Shown piece by piece: positions 15,966 through 24,547 of a DNA stretch of 64,000 nt (within the stretch, counting starts at the first letter, position 1; each line of letters opens with the position of its first letter). The stretch lies in contig NZ_AP024525.1 of NCBI RefSeq assembly GCF_020886775.1, positions 4,092,001 to 4,156,000 of the forward strand, read 5' to 3'. Under the pieces are notes generated by a model, which was given only the letters and a program-made list of their open reading frames with translations, was not told where the DNA came from and did not search any database. The DNA comes from Sinomonas cyclohexanicum (GTDB lineage: Bacteria; Actinomycetota; Actinomycetes; Actinomycetales; Micrococcaceae). A program made the translations under genes and the position numbers.

Positions 15966-17734
15966 CCTGAGTTTGGTCACTTTGCGGTCGGTTTCGAGAG
16001 GACTGCCTGCTGACCTGCGGTAACGCTGTCGCGGGAGCGGTTCTGAGGCACTAATTGGTGCTCTACTGTGGTGGCTGTGGCATGGATTCGGCGGGTTCGG
16101 ACGGCCTCCGGGGCGACGGCCGTGCAGATCGCCGAGTCCGTCGACGGGCGGCGGCGGATCGTGGCCCACGTCGGCTCGGCCCATACCGAGGCTGAGCTCG
16201 GGCTCCTGGTCGAGCGGGCGCGGGAGCTGCTGGACGACCCCGGCCAGGGCGAGCTCGACTTGGGCCTGGCCCCTGCTGCGCCCAGGACTGCACTGATCGG
16301 CCCGCCCGGGGAGCCGGCGCTCTTCGAGAACCCGGGGACACCGGTGCCAGGGCGATCGGCGGTTGCCCCGCCACGGGTGGTCGCCACCGCCTCACGGGTC
16401 CTCTTCGACACGCTCGCGGCGGTGTTCGACGACCTCGGCTTCGACGCCCTCGCCGACGAGGTGTTCCGGGACCTGGTGGTCGCCCGGATCGTGGAGCCGA
16501 CCTCCATCCTGGACACCGCCCGCGTGCTGGGCGACCTGGGCGTGCGCCCGGCGAGCGAGAAGACGATGCGGCGCACCCTGTCCCGCGCGCACAGGGGCAG
16601 CTACCGGGACCAGATCGCCAGGGCGTGCTTCGAGCACGCCGCGGCCAGCGGCGATGTCTCGCTGTGCCTGTACGACGTGACGACCCTGTACTTCGAGGCC
16701 GAGAAGGAAGACGGGCTGCGGAAGGTCGGCTACTCCAAGGAACGCCGGGTCGACCCGCAGATCGTCGTCGGCCTGCTCGTGGACCGGGAAGGGTTCCCGC
16801 TGGAGATCGGCTGCTACGAGGGCAACAGGGCCGAGCAGACCACGATCATCCCGATCGTGAAGCAGTTCCAGGACAGGCATGGCATCGGGGACATGGTCGT
16901 GGTCGCCGACGCCGGCATGCTCTCCGCGGCCAACCTCACCGCGCTCGAGGAGGCGGGCCTGCGCTTCATCGTCGGCTCCCGCGCCGTCAAGGCCCCGCTG
17001 GACCTGGCCTCCCACTTCCGCTGGCACGGCGACGCGTTCACCGACGCGCAGGTCATCGACACCATCACGCCCAGGACCGGCCGGCGCAGCGAGAACAACG
17101 AGCTCCTGCGCGCCGAACCCGTCTGGGACCCCGAGACGCACCCCGGCTCCTGGCGGGCCGTGTGGGCCTACTCGGCCAAGCGGGCCGTGCGGGACGGCAA
17201 GACCCTGACACTGCAGGAGGACCGCGCCCGGGCGGTCATCGCCGGCGAGAAGGCCGCCCGCGCCCCGCGGTTCGTCAAGACCAGCGGCGACGGGCACACC
17301 CTGGACGAAGCCGCCCTGGCCCGCGCCCGCCGCCTGGTCGGGCTCAAGGGCTACGTGACCAACATCCCCGCGCACCTCATGCCCGCCGGCGAGGTCATCG
17401 CCTCGTACCACGAGCTCTGGCATGTCGAGCAGTCCTTCCGGATGTCCAAGACCGACCTCGCCGCGCGACCCATGTTCGTCCGCACCCGCGACGCGATCGA
17501 GGCCCACCTGACCATCGTCTTCACCGCCCTCGCAGTCTCCCGCGAGGCCCAGACCCGCACCGGCCTCGCGATCCGCAACATCGTCCGCCAGCTCAGGCCC
17601 CTGCGCTCAGCCACCGTCGCCTCCAACGGCACCACCCAGACCATCGCGCCCCACATCGACCCCGACCGGCAGGCCATCATCGACGCCCTCACCACCGGGA
17701 AATCTCAGGCACTAAGCAAATGACCAAACTCAGG
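15966..17734 (+). mobile_element. IS1634-family insertion sequence nested in element A
   Basis: About 1.77 kb with inverted ends: CCTGAGTTTGGTCA at the left and TGACCAAACTCAGG at the right, perfect over 14 bases. It carries one transposase gene reading rightwards, opposite to the host IS256 gene, and is bracketed by a 43-bp direct repeat of host sequence. The repeat copies look identical, suggesting a recent insertion. Confidence 0.85.
16068..17723 (+). CDS. IS1634-family transposase
   Basis: 551 residues, complete; GTG at 16068 or 16071 can serve as start. DDE-type marks include SLCLYDVTTLYFEAE (first Asp), MVVVADAGMLSAANL (second Asp) and the C-terminal SYHELWHVEQSFRMSKTDL segment with the Glu, followed by RPMFVRTRDAIEAHL, all typical of IS1634/IS1549 enzymes. 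The element around it has intact ends, so it may still be active. Confidence 0.9.
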   Translation: MVAVAWIRRVRTASGATAVQIAESVDGRRRIVAHVGSAHTEAELGLLVERARELLDDPGQGELDLGLAPAAPRTALIGPPGEPALFENPGTPVPGRSAVAPPRVVATASRVLFDTLAAVFDDLGFDALADEVFRDLVVARIVEPTSILDTARVLGDLGVRPASEKTMRRTLSRAHRGSYRDQIARACFEHAAASGDVSLCLYDVTTLYFEAEKEDGLRKVGYSKERRVDPQIVVGLLVDREGFPLEIGCYEGNRAEQTTIIPIVKQFQDRHGIGDMVVVADAGMLSAANLTALEEAGLRFIVGSRAVKAPLDLASHFRWHGDAFTDAQVIDTITPRTGRRSENNELLRAEPVWDPETHPGSWRAVWAYSAKRAVRDGKTLTLQEDRARAVIAGEKAARAPRFVKTSGDGHTLDEAALARARRLVGLKGYVTNIPAHLMPAGEVIASYHELWHVEQSFRMSKTDLAARPMFVRTRDAIEAHLTIVFTALAVSREAQTRTGLAIRNIVRQLRPLRSATVASNGTTQTIAPHIDPDRQAIIDALTTGKSQALSK

Positions 17735-17777
17735 TCGAGGTGGGCGAAGGCCTTGGGGAGCTTGTGCTCGAGGGTCT
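17735..17777. repeat. right 43-bp target duplication of the IS1634-family element
   Basis: Exact copy of 15923-15965, lying directly after the right inverted end of the nested element. In the IS256 transposase it encodes the residues ending LEHKLPKAFAHL (minus strand). Confidence 0.85.
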
Positions 17778-18675
17778 CCAGGACGCGGTCGAACTGGGCG
17801 TGCACGGCCTCGGCGTCGGGCTGGTCGAAGACGGTGCTCAGGAGCGTCTTGACCCAGGGCCAGGAGCTCTTGGGCGTGGTGGACATGAGGTTGGCGGCGT
17901 AGTGGGTGCGGCAGCGCTGCCAGGCGGCGCCGGGCAGCGTCGCCCCCGTCGCGGCGACCAGACCGGCGTGGGCGTCGGAGGTGACCAGCTTGACCCCGGT
18001 CAGGCCCCGGGCGACGAGGTCGCGGAAGAACCCCAGCCAGCCGGCTCCGTCCTCGGCGGAGCTGACCTGCAGGCCAAGGACTTCGCGGTAGCCCTCGGCG
18101 TTGACCCCCGTGGCGACCAGGACCGCGACCTTGACCACACGCCCGCCCTCGCGCACCCGCATGGTCAGCGCGTCCGCGGCGACGAAAGTGTATGGGCCCG
18201 CATCCAAGGGCCGGGTGCGGAAGGCCTCGACCTGGGCGTCCAGGTCCTTGGCCATCTCCGAGACCTGAGACTTGGACAGGCCGGTGATCCCGAGGGTCTG
18301 GACGAGTTTCTCCATCCGCCTCGTGGAGACGCCCAGGAGGTAGCAGTTGGCCACCACGGTGGTCAGGGCTGCCTCGGCACGGCGGCGCCGCTCCAGCAGC
18401 CAGTCCGGGAAGTACGACCCGGCCCGCAGCTTCGGGATCGCGACGTCGATGGTGCCGGCGCGGGTGTCGAAGTCACGGTGCCGGTACCCGTTGCGCCGGT
18501 TCACGCGCTCCGGGCTGGCGGTGCCGTAGGAGGCTCCGCAGACCGCGTCGGCGTCTGCGGAGAGCAGTGCGTTGACGAACGTCCTCATCATCTCCCGCAG
18601 CAGGTCCGGAGAGGCCTGGGCCAGATGCTCTTCGAGGAAACGGGCAGGATCGATACTGTTGGGTGCGACGGTCAT
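17735..18675 (-). pseudogene. IS256-family transposase, N-terminal fragment (element A)
   Basis: Starts at ATG 18675 (MTVAPNSIDPARFLEEHL) and carries the Mutator-type blocks CGASYGTASPERVNRRNGYR, TIDVAIPKLRAGSYFP, TFVAADALTMRV (first Asp) and GVKLVTSDAHAGL (second Asp). The frame passes into the nested element and stops at 17689 after 14 foreign residues. The catalytic Glu is in the separate fragment at 15616-15965, so the protein should be inactive. Confidence 0.9.
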
Positions 18676-18791
18676 CGCGGCAGTCCTTTCGAGTCGAGGT
18701 AGAAGACTTCTCGAAGGATCACGCGGTGACCGTCCTCGTCCTACGACGACACGCTCACCGGGAGCCGTACACCACTCTGCCGGACGCTACT

Positions 18792-18800
18792 CCCATCCCC
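18792..18800. repeat. right 9-bp target duplication of IS256-family element A
   Basis: CCCATCCCC, matching 15558-15566. It marks the right edge of the element. The remaining 225 bases to creJ hold its leader. Confidence 0.7.
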
Positions 18801-18910
18801 CGCCGCTTGCGACGGTGGAACTCGCGGCGCAAACCGGGTTTCCTCGTACGAGCGACCACCGCAAGCCGTGCTGTGGCAGCATCTGTCTTCAGCACCAAAC
18901 GTCCAACCCG

Positions 18911-18927
18911 CTTCCACTCAGTGGAAG
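18911..18927. promoter_or_regulatory. palindromic operator candidate upstream of the cre operon
   Basis: CTTCCACT-C-AGTGGAAG is a perfect 8-base inverted repeat with a one-base centre, about 100 bases before creJ. The TTCCA/TGGAA core resembles sites of IclR-family regulators. No regulator gene for the operon is present next to it in this window; the IS256 element lies about 110 bases upstream. Its role is inferred. Confidence 0.5.
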
Positions 18928-19025
18928 GTGAGCCGGCACACTCCCCGGTGATCAGGACCACACTGGATCCAGACGCACAGGCCCGGCCCCCGCCGAGCCG
19001 GAGGCCACCAGATCAAGGAGTGCTG

Positions 19026-20369
19026 ATGTCACTGGAGACTCAGGGAACCGGCTGCCCGTTCGGGTTCGGCGCCGAGGCGGGCACCGACACAGGTACGGCG
19101 CCCGCTGGAGCTGGCCACGCGCCGTCGTCCGCCCCGGCCGCAACGCACGGCGCCACCCACCACGGCTACGAGCCGTTCCAGATGAAGAACCCCTTCCCTG
19201 CGTACGCGGCGCTCCGCGCAGAGGAGCCGGTCATGTGGGACGAGCGGATCGGCATGTTCGTGGTCACCCGCTACGACGACATCAAGGCCGTCTTCGACGA
19301 CTGGGAGACCTTCTCCTCTGAGAACGCCCAGGCCCCCGTCCGCAAGCGCGGCCCGCAGGCCACCCAGATCATGAATGAGGGCGGCTTCACCGCCTACTCG
19401 GGCCTCTCGGCCCGCATCCCCCCGGAGCACACCCGCATCCGCGGCATCGTCCAGAAGGCCTTCACCCCGCGCCGGTTCAAGGTCCTCGAGCCCTTCATCC
19501 GCCAGAACGTCGCCGACCGCCTCGACGCGATGATCGCGAAGGGGACGGACCACGGCGAGATCGTCAAGGACCTCGCCTACGAGGTTCCCACGATCACCAT
19601 CCTGACCCTCATCGGCGAGGACATCAGCCGCATCGACGACTACAAGCGCTGGTCCGACTCGCGCGCCGCCATGACGTGGGGCGACATGACGGACGAGGAG
19701 CAGATCCCGCACGCCCACAACCTCGTCGAGTACTGGCAGGCCTGCCTCGCGCTCGTCGCCAAGGCCCACGCCGAGGGCGGCGACAACCTCGTCGCTGACC
19801 TTGTCCAGGCCCAGAAGGATGGCGCCGAGATCTCCGACCACGAGATCGCCTCGGTCTGCTACAGCCTCCTCTTCGCGGGCCACGAGACCACGACGACGCT
19901 CATCTCCAACGCGGTCCGCCTCCTCGCCGCAGACGCCACAGTCTGGGCCCAGCTCGTCGAGGACCCCAAGAAGATCCCCGGCGCCATCGACGAGGTGCTC
20001 CGCTACTCGGGCTCGATCGTCGCCTGGCGCCGCAAGGCCACGAAGGACGCCGAGATCGCCGGCGTGAAGATCCCCGAGGGCTCCGGCGTCCTCCTCGTGA
20101 TGGGCTCCGCCAACCGCGACGAGTCCAAGTTCGAGGACCCCGAGCTCTTCGACATCGCCCGCCCCAACGCCCGCGAGCACCTCTCGTTCGGCTTCGGCAT
20201 CCACTACTGCCTCGGCAACATGCTCGCCAAGCTCCAGGCCAAGATCGCCCTCGAGGAGATGACGGCAAAGCTCCCCCACCTCACCGTGGACGATCCGGAG
20301 AGCATCGAGTTCCGCGAGAACCTCTCCTTCCGCGTCCCGATCGCGGTGCCGGTCAGCTGGACCGAGTGA
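19026..20369 (+). CDS. creJ: cytochrome P450, CreJ-like alkylphenyl-phosphate methyl hydroxylase
   Basis: 447 residues from ATG 19026, with AAGGAG nine bases upstream. P450 marks: oxygen-binding helix I AGHETTT near residue 283, the E-x-x-R motif in EVLRYSG, and the haem loop FGFGIHYCLGN with the ligand Cys near residue 395. A Gly/Ala-rich N-terminal tail of about 45 residues precedes the fold. It heads an eight-gene operon whose members match the Corynebacterium glutamicum cre set in reverse alphabetical order (J-I-H-G-F-E-D-C). CreJ oxidises the methyl group of the phosphorylated cresol stepwise, with electrons from CreE/CreF. Assignment rests on context. Confidence 0.85.
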   Translation: MSLETQGTGCPFGFGAEAGTDTGTAPAGAGHAPSSAPAATHGATHHGYEPFQMKNPFPAYAALRAEEPVMWDERIGMFVVTRYDDIKAVFDDWETFSSENAQAPVRKRGPQATQIMNEGGFTAYSGLSARIPPEHTRIRGIVQKAFTPRRFKVLEPFIRQNVADRLDAMIAKGTDHGEIVKDLAYEVPTITILTLIGEDISRIDDYKRWSDSRAAMTWGDMTDEEQIPHAHNLVEYWQACLALVAKAHAEGGDNLVADLVQAQKDGAEISDHEIASVCYSLLFAGHETTTTLISNAVRLLAADATVWAQLVEDPKKIPGAIDEVLRYSGSIVAWRRKATKDAEIAGVKIPEGSGVLLVMGSANRDESKFEDPELFDIARPNAREHLSFGFGIHYCLGNMLAKLQAKIALEEMTAKLPHLTVDDPESIEFRENLSFRVPIAVPVSWTE

Positions 20370-20379
20370 GCAGGACCCA

Positions 20380-21507
20380 ATGAGCGCAACCACCATGGAG
20401 ACCACGACAATGCAGGACACACCAGCGATGCAGGACACCGAGTACATCCAGTTCTTCGACGGCGGCACCGAGCCGACGCTGGCCAACCTCGGCGGCAAGG
20501 GCGCCTCGCTCGTCACCATGACGTCCGCGGGCATGCCCGTCCCGCCCGGATTCGTGGTGACCACCGCCCAGTTCGACGCGTTCATGCACGAGGCCGGCAT
20601 CACCGACCACATCCACGCGCTCCTGGCCGGCCTCAACCCGGACGACGTCGCCGAGGTCGACGCCGTCTCCGCCACCATCCGTGCGGACATCGAGTCCCGC
20701 CCCATCCCGGCCGAGGCCCGCGCCCAGACCGTCGCCGCCTACGACGCCCTCCAGTCCCGCTTCGACACCCCCGTCCCGGTCGCGGTCCGCTCGAGCGCGA
20801 CGGCGGAGGACCTGCCCGACGCGTCCTTCGCCGGCCAGCAGGACACCTACCTGTGGCTCGAGGGCTTCTCCGCGGTGGGCGAGCACATCCGCAAGTGCTG
20901 GGCCTCCCTCTACACCTCCCGCGCCATCATCTACCGCCTCAAGAACAACATCCCCAACGAGGGCCTCTCCATGGCGGTCGTGGTGCAGAAGATGGTCAAC
21001 GCGAAGGCCTCCGGCGTCGCAATCACCATGGACCCCGCGAACGGCGACCGCTCCAAGATCACCATCGACGCGAGCTACGGCGTCGGCGAGATGGTCGTCT
21101 CCGGCCAGGTCACCCCGGACAACATCCAGCTCGACAAGGTGACCCTCACGATCGTCTCCGAGCACCTCGGCGACAAGCACGCCGAGCTCGTCCCGGACCT
21201 CGCCGCGCGCCGCCTCGTGGAGCGCGAGGTCGACGCCGAGCGCCGCTCCCGCCGCTGCATCACCGACGCGCAGCTCACCGCAGTGGCCACCCTGGCCAAG
21301 CGCGCCGAGAAGCACTACAAGTGCCCGCAGGACATCGAGTGGGCCCTCGACGCGGACCTGCCCGACGGCGAGAACCTCCTGCTCCTGCAGGCCCGCCCCG
21401 AGACGGTCCACTCCTCCAAGCCCAAGACCGAGCCGACCCCCACCGTCCCGGCCGGCCCCGCGGCGTCGTCCGGCTTCAGCTGGAACTCCGTCAAGCTCTT
21501 CGCCTAG
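20380..21507 (+). CDS. creI: PEP-synthase-like ATP-binding subunit of an alkylphenol kinase (CreI-like)
   Basis: 375 residues. This is only the N-terminal nucleotide-binding domain of PEP synthase/PPDK: LGGKGASLVTMTSAGMPVPP, VPVAVRSSATAEDLPDASFA, GQQDTYLWLEG and a C-terminal QDIEWALD...LLLQARPETV. The swivelling phospho-His domain is absent here and is supplied by the next gene. The 40 kDa plus 70 kDa split is that of phenylphosphate synthase and of CreHI, which transfer a phosphoryl group from ATP to a phenol. Gene gap to the P450 is 10 bases. A conventional PEP synthase is excluded by the split and the context. Confidence 0.85.
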   Translation: MSATTMETTTMQDTPAMQDTEYIQFFDGGTEPTLANLGGKGASLVTMTSAGMPVPPGFVVTTAQFDAFMHEAGITDHIHALLAGLNPDDVAEVDAVSATIRADIESRPIPAEARAQTVAAYDALQSRFDTPVPVAVRSSATAEDLPDASFAGQQDTYLWLEGFSAVGEHIRKCWASLYTSRAIIYRLKNNIPNEGLSMAVVVQKMVNAKASGVAITMDPANGDRSKITIDASYGVGEMVVSGQVTPDNIQLDKVTLTIVSEHLGDKHAELVPDLAARRLVEREVDAERRSRRCITDAQLTAVATLAKRAEKHYKCPQDIEWALDADLPDGENLLLLQARPETVHSSKPKTEPTPTVPAGPAASSGFSWNSVKLFA

Positions 21508-21555
21508 CCCCACCCCGCCCCCTCCCCCGAAGAAACACGAAGACAGGACACACCA

Positions 21556-23433
21556 ATGTCGATGAAGTCCTTCCCGAAGCCCTCCGAGCTCCCGGTCCCC
21601 GCCGGGGCCGAGGGCTGGGAGAAGCTGTACCCCTACTACCTCGTGTTCCAGGACAAGCTCAAGGAGCAGGAGGACGCCAAGTTCTGGTTCTGCGACTCCC
21701 AGCACTGGCCCACCGTCTTCAAGCCGTTCGAGACGATCGGCGGCGAGTTCGCGGTCAAGTGTCTGGGCCAGTACAACGCCCGCCACCTCATGATCCCCAA
21801 CGCGAACGGGATCGAGTTCCGCATCCACCTCGGCTACCTCTACATGAGCCCCATCCCCGTGCCCGAGGACCAGATCCCGGCCCGCGTGCCGCTCTTCGAG
21901 GAGCGCGTGGGCTACTACTTCCAGAACTGGCCGCGCCTGCTCGAGCAGTGGCACACCAAGGTCAAGGGCACCATCGACGAGATGGAGAAGATCACCTTCG
22001 CCAAGCCCCCGGCCGTGGTGCCGATCGAGGACATCCACTCCGGCAAGGCCATGGACGGCTCCGAGGTCCTCATGGACAACTACGACCGCCTCATCCAGCT
22101 CGCCTACCAGAACTGGCAGTACCACTTCGAGTTCCTCAACCTCGGCTACATCGCCTACCTGGACTTCTTCAACTTCTGCAAGCAGGTCTTCCCGAACATC
22201 CCGGACCAGTCCATCGCGACGATGGTGCAGGGCGTGGACATGGAGCTGTTCCGCCCCGACGACGAGCTCAAGGGCCTCGCCGCCCTCGCCGTCGAGCTCG
22301 GCATCCAGTCCGCCTTCGAGAACGCGGACGACGCCGACGCGACCCTGAGCGCAATCCGCGCCTCCGAGGGTGGCGAGCACTGGATCACCCGGTGGGAAGA
22401 GGCCCACGACCCGTGGTTCAACTTCACCGTGGGCAACGGCTTCTACGGCCACGACAAGTACTGGAACGAGCACCCCGAGATCCCGCTCAACTACATCAAG
22501 GACTACATCTCCCGGCTCGACGCCGGGCAGGAGATCCTCCGCCCGGTCGAGGCGCTCATCGCCGAAAAGGAGCGGATTGTTGAGGAGTACCGCGAGCTGC
22601 TCGACGGCGACAACCTCGCCGCGTTCGACGGCAAGCGGGGCCTTGCCGCCCAGTGCTACCCGTACGTGGAGAACCACAACTTCTACATCGAGCACTGGAC
22701 CATGGGCGTGTTCTGGCGCAAGATCCGCGAGCTCTCCCGCATGTTCCACGCCGAGGGCTTCTGGACCCAGCCGGACGACCTCCTCTACCTCTCCCGCAAC
22801 GAGGTCCGCGACGCCCTGTTCGACCTCGTGACCTGGTGGGGCGTGGGCGCCGCCGAGCCGATCGGCCCGAGCTACTGGCCCGAGGAGATCGAGCGCCGCC
22901 GCGCCATCGTCGACGCGCTCAAGACCGCCCGCCCGGCCCCCGCGCTCAACACCCCTCCCGCCTCGATCACCGAGCCGTTCACCCGCATGCTCTGGGGCAT
23001 CACCACCGAGCAGGTCCAGCAGTGGCTGGGCGAGGGCGAGGCCGTGGAGGGCGGCGGCCTGCGCGGCATGGCGGCCTCCCCCGGCGTCGTCGAGGGCCCG
23101 GCGCGCGTCATCATGGACGCCGACCACCTCTCCGAGGTCCAGCAGGGCGACATCCTCGTCGCCCCCGTCACGGCGCCGTCCTGGGGCCCGATCTTCGGCA
23201 AGATCGCCGCGACCGTCACGGACATCGGCGGCATGATGAGCCACGCGGCCATCGTGTGCCGCGAGTACGGCCTCCCCGCCGTCACCGGCACGGGCTCTGC
23301 CTCGACGACGATCGTCACCGGGCAGCGGCTCCGCGTCGACGGGACGAAGGGCACGGTCGAGATCCTCGACGCTCCGGTTGTCGAAGGACCCGGCGCCCAC
23401 TCTCACGAGCACGGTGAGCCGGCGCATGTCTGA
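21556..23433 (+). CDS. creH: PEP-synthase-like phosphohistidine subunit of an alkylphenol kinase (CreH-like)
   Basis: 625 residues. The large N-terminal part (FPKPSELPVPAGAEGWEKLY, FWFCDSQHWPTVFKPFET) resembles the substrate-side half of phenylphosphate synthase. The C-terminal 120 residues form the PEP-utilising mobile domain, with the phospho-accepting His in GGMMSHAAIVCREYG near residue 562, then LPAVTGTG. With CreI it should phosphorylate 4-cresol or a related alkylphenol, giving the substrate seen by the P450. The 3' end overlaps creG by 8 bases, so translation is coupled. Confidence 0.85.
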   Translation: MSMKSFPKPSELPVPAGAEGWEKLYPYYLVFQDKLKEQEDAKFWFCDSQHWPTVFKPFETIGGEFAVKCLGQYNARHLMIPNANGIEFRIHLGYLYMSPIPVPEDQIPARVPLFEERVGYYFQNWPRLLEQWHTKVKGTIDEMEKITFAKPPAVVPIEDIHSGKAMDGSEVLMDNYDRLIQLAYQNWQYHFEFLNLGYIAYLDFFNFCKQVFPNIPDQSIATMVQGVDMELFRPDDELKGLAALAVELGIQSAFENADDADATLSAIRASEGGEHWITRWEEAHDPWFNFTVGNGFYGHDKYWNEHPEIPLNYIKDYISRLDAGQEILRPVEALIAEKERIVEEYRELLDGDNLAAFDGKRGLAAQCYPYVENHNFYIEHWTMGVFWRKIRELSRMFHAEGFWTQPDDLLYLSRNEVRDALFDLVTWWGVGAAEPIGPSYWPEEIERRRAIVDALKTARPAPALNTPPASITEPFTRMLWGITTEQVQQWLGEGEAVEGGGLRGMAASPGVVEGPARVIMDADHLSEVQQGDILVAPVTAPSWGPIFGKIAATVTDIGGMMSHAAIVCREYGLPAVTGTGSASTTIVTGQRLRVDGTKGTVEILDAPVVEGPGAHSHEHGEPAHV

Positions 23434-24193
23434 GCTCCACACCCAAACCCAGTCCCCCCGGCTCGCGCTCATCACGGGCGCGGCCGGGGGCCTGGGCCGG
23501 GCCTTCGCCCTCGGCTTCGCGTCCCGCGGCTACAAGCTGGCCGTCGCGGACGTGAACGCCGCCGGCGCCGAGGAGACCGCCCAGATCCTGCGCAGCCAGG
23601 GCACCGAGGCGCTGGCCCTCAAGGTCGACGTCACCGACGTCGCGTCCACCGAGGCGATGGCCGCGGAAGCCGCCGAGTTCGGCGGAGGCCGCATCGACGT
23701 CGTCGTGAATAACGCCGCGATCTACGCGACGGTGACCCGCAGCCCGTTCGAGGAGATCGACCCGGCCGAGTGGGACCTCGTGATGGGCGTGAACCTCAAG
23801 GGCCCCTGGCTCGTGACCCGCGCGGCCAGCCCCTACCTGGGCGACGGCGGGCGCGTCATCAACCTCTCGAGCGCCACGATCTACTCCGGCTCCGAGCAGT
23901 GGGCCCACTACGTGGCGTCCAAGGGCGGGGTCGTGGCCCTGACCCGGGTGATGGCCAAGGAGCTCGGCAAGCGCGGCATCACGGTCAACGCGATCGCCCC
24001 CGGCTTCACGCTCACCGAGGCCAGCTACGGACTCATGGAGAACGCCGCGACCTACGGCGTGGACCGCGGCTCCATCAAGCGGGCCAGCCAGCCCGAGGAC
24101 ATCGTGGGCGCCGCCCTCTTCCTCGCGAGCTCAGACAGTTCCTACATGACCGGCCAGACCCTCGTGGTCGACGGCGGCCGGCAGTTCATCTAG
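23426..24193 (+). CDS. creG: short-chain dehydrogenase, CreG-like alcohol dehydrogenase
   Basis: 255 residues; ATG 23426 overlaps the creH stop, and the cofactor loop follows at once (ALITGAAGGLGRAFALGF). Further SDR marks are VVNNAAIY, INLSSATIYSG and the Y-x-x-x-K pair in HYVASKGG, then ITVNAIAPGF. In the cre pathway CreG oxidises 4-hydroxybenzyl alcohol to the aldehyde using NAD(P)+. That substrate is inferred from operon membership. Confidence 0.85.
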   Translation: MSELHTQTQSPRLALITGAAGGLGRAFALGFASRGYKLAVADVNAAGAEETAQILRSQGTEALALKVDVTDVASTEAMAAEAAEFGGGRIDVVVNNAAIYATVTRSPFEEIDPAEWDLVMGVNLKGPWLVTRAASPYLGDGGRVINLSSATIYSGSEQWAHYVASKGGVVALTRVMAKELGKRGITVNAIAPGFTLTEASYGLMENAATYGVDRGSIKRASQPEDIVGAALFLASSDSSYMTGQTLVVDGGRQFI

Positions 24194-24222
24194 ACCTCAC
24201 GCACCCACCAGGAGCAGCGAAC

Positions 24223-24546
24223 ATGACCACCACCGTCCACTACACCGACGCGGAGGGCACCGTCCGGGACATCGAGGGACGCCCCGGCGACTCCGTCATG
24301 GAGACCGCCGTGCGCAACGGCGTGCCGGGGATCGTCGCCGAGTGCGGCGGATCGCTCTCCTGCGCCACGTGCCACGTGTTCGTCCGCGAGGACTGCCTCT
24401 CCGAGCTCCCGCCCATGGAGCCCATGGAGGACGAGATGCTCTACGGCACCGCCGTGGACCGCGAGGAGAACTCCCGCCTCTCCTGCCAGCTCAAGCTCAC
24501 CGAGGGGATGGACCTGTACGTGACCACCCCGGAAACGCAGGTGTGA
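24223..24546 (+). CDS. creF: [2Fe-2S] ferredoxin, CreF-like
   Basis: 107 residues from ATG 24223, with CAGGAGCAG upstream. Cluster ligands of the adrenodoxin/putidaredoxin type are visible: ECGGSLSCATC provides three Cys and RLSCQL the fourth. It should carry electrons from the adjacent reductase to the P450. One base separates its stop from the start of creE. Confidence 0.9.
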   Translation: MTTTVHYTDAEGTVRDIEGRPGDSVMETAVRNGVPGIVAECGGSLSCATCHVFVREDCLSELPPMEPMEDEMLYGTAVDREENSRLSCQLKLTEGMDLYVTTPETQV

Positions 24547-24547
24547 C

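Larger units (their letters stand above)
15567..18791 (-). mobile_element. IS256-family element A, interrupted by an IS1634-family element
   Basis: Ends are imperfect inverted repeats: 15573-15590 and the complement of 18768-18785 share GTCC....GAGTGGTGTA. A 9-bp target duplication flanks them. The transposase reads on the minus strand but is cut in two by the nested element at 15966-17734. Removing that element and one copy of its 43-bp duplication restores one reading frame, so the IS256 element inserted first. It separates the SMC-like ATPase gene from the cre operon and lies upstream of creJ. Confidence 0.8.

Noticed and set aside
20380-23433. Annotating the two PEP-synthase-like genes as phosphoenolpyruvate synthase
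   Set aside because: The nucleotide and phospho-His domains are on separate 40- and 70-kDa proteins within a P450 operon, as in phenylphosphate synthase and CreHI.
20353-23475. A very long minus-strand open frame (over 1000 codons) opposite creI and creH
   Set aside because: It is antisense to two genes with clear domain motifs; the sequence is repetitive in V, G, D and L, as expected of GC-rich codon shadows.
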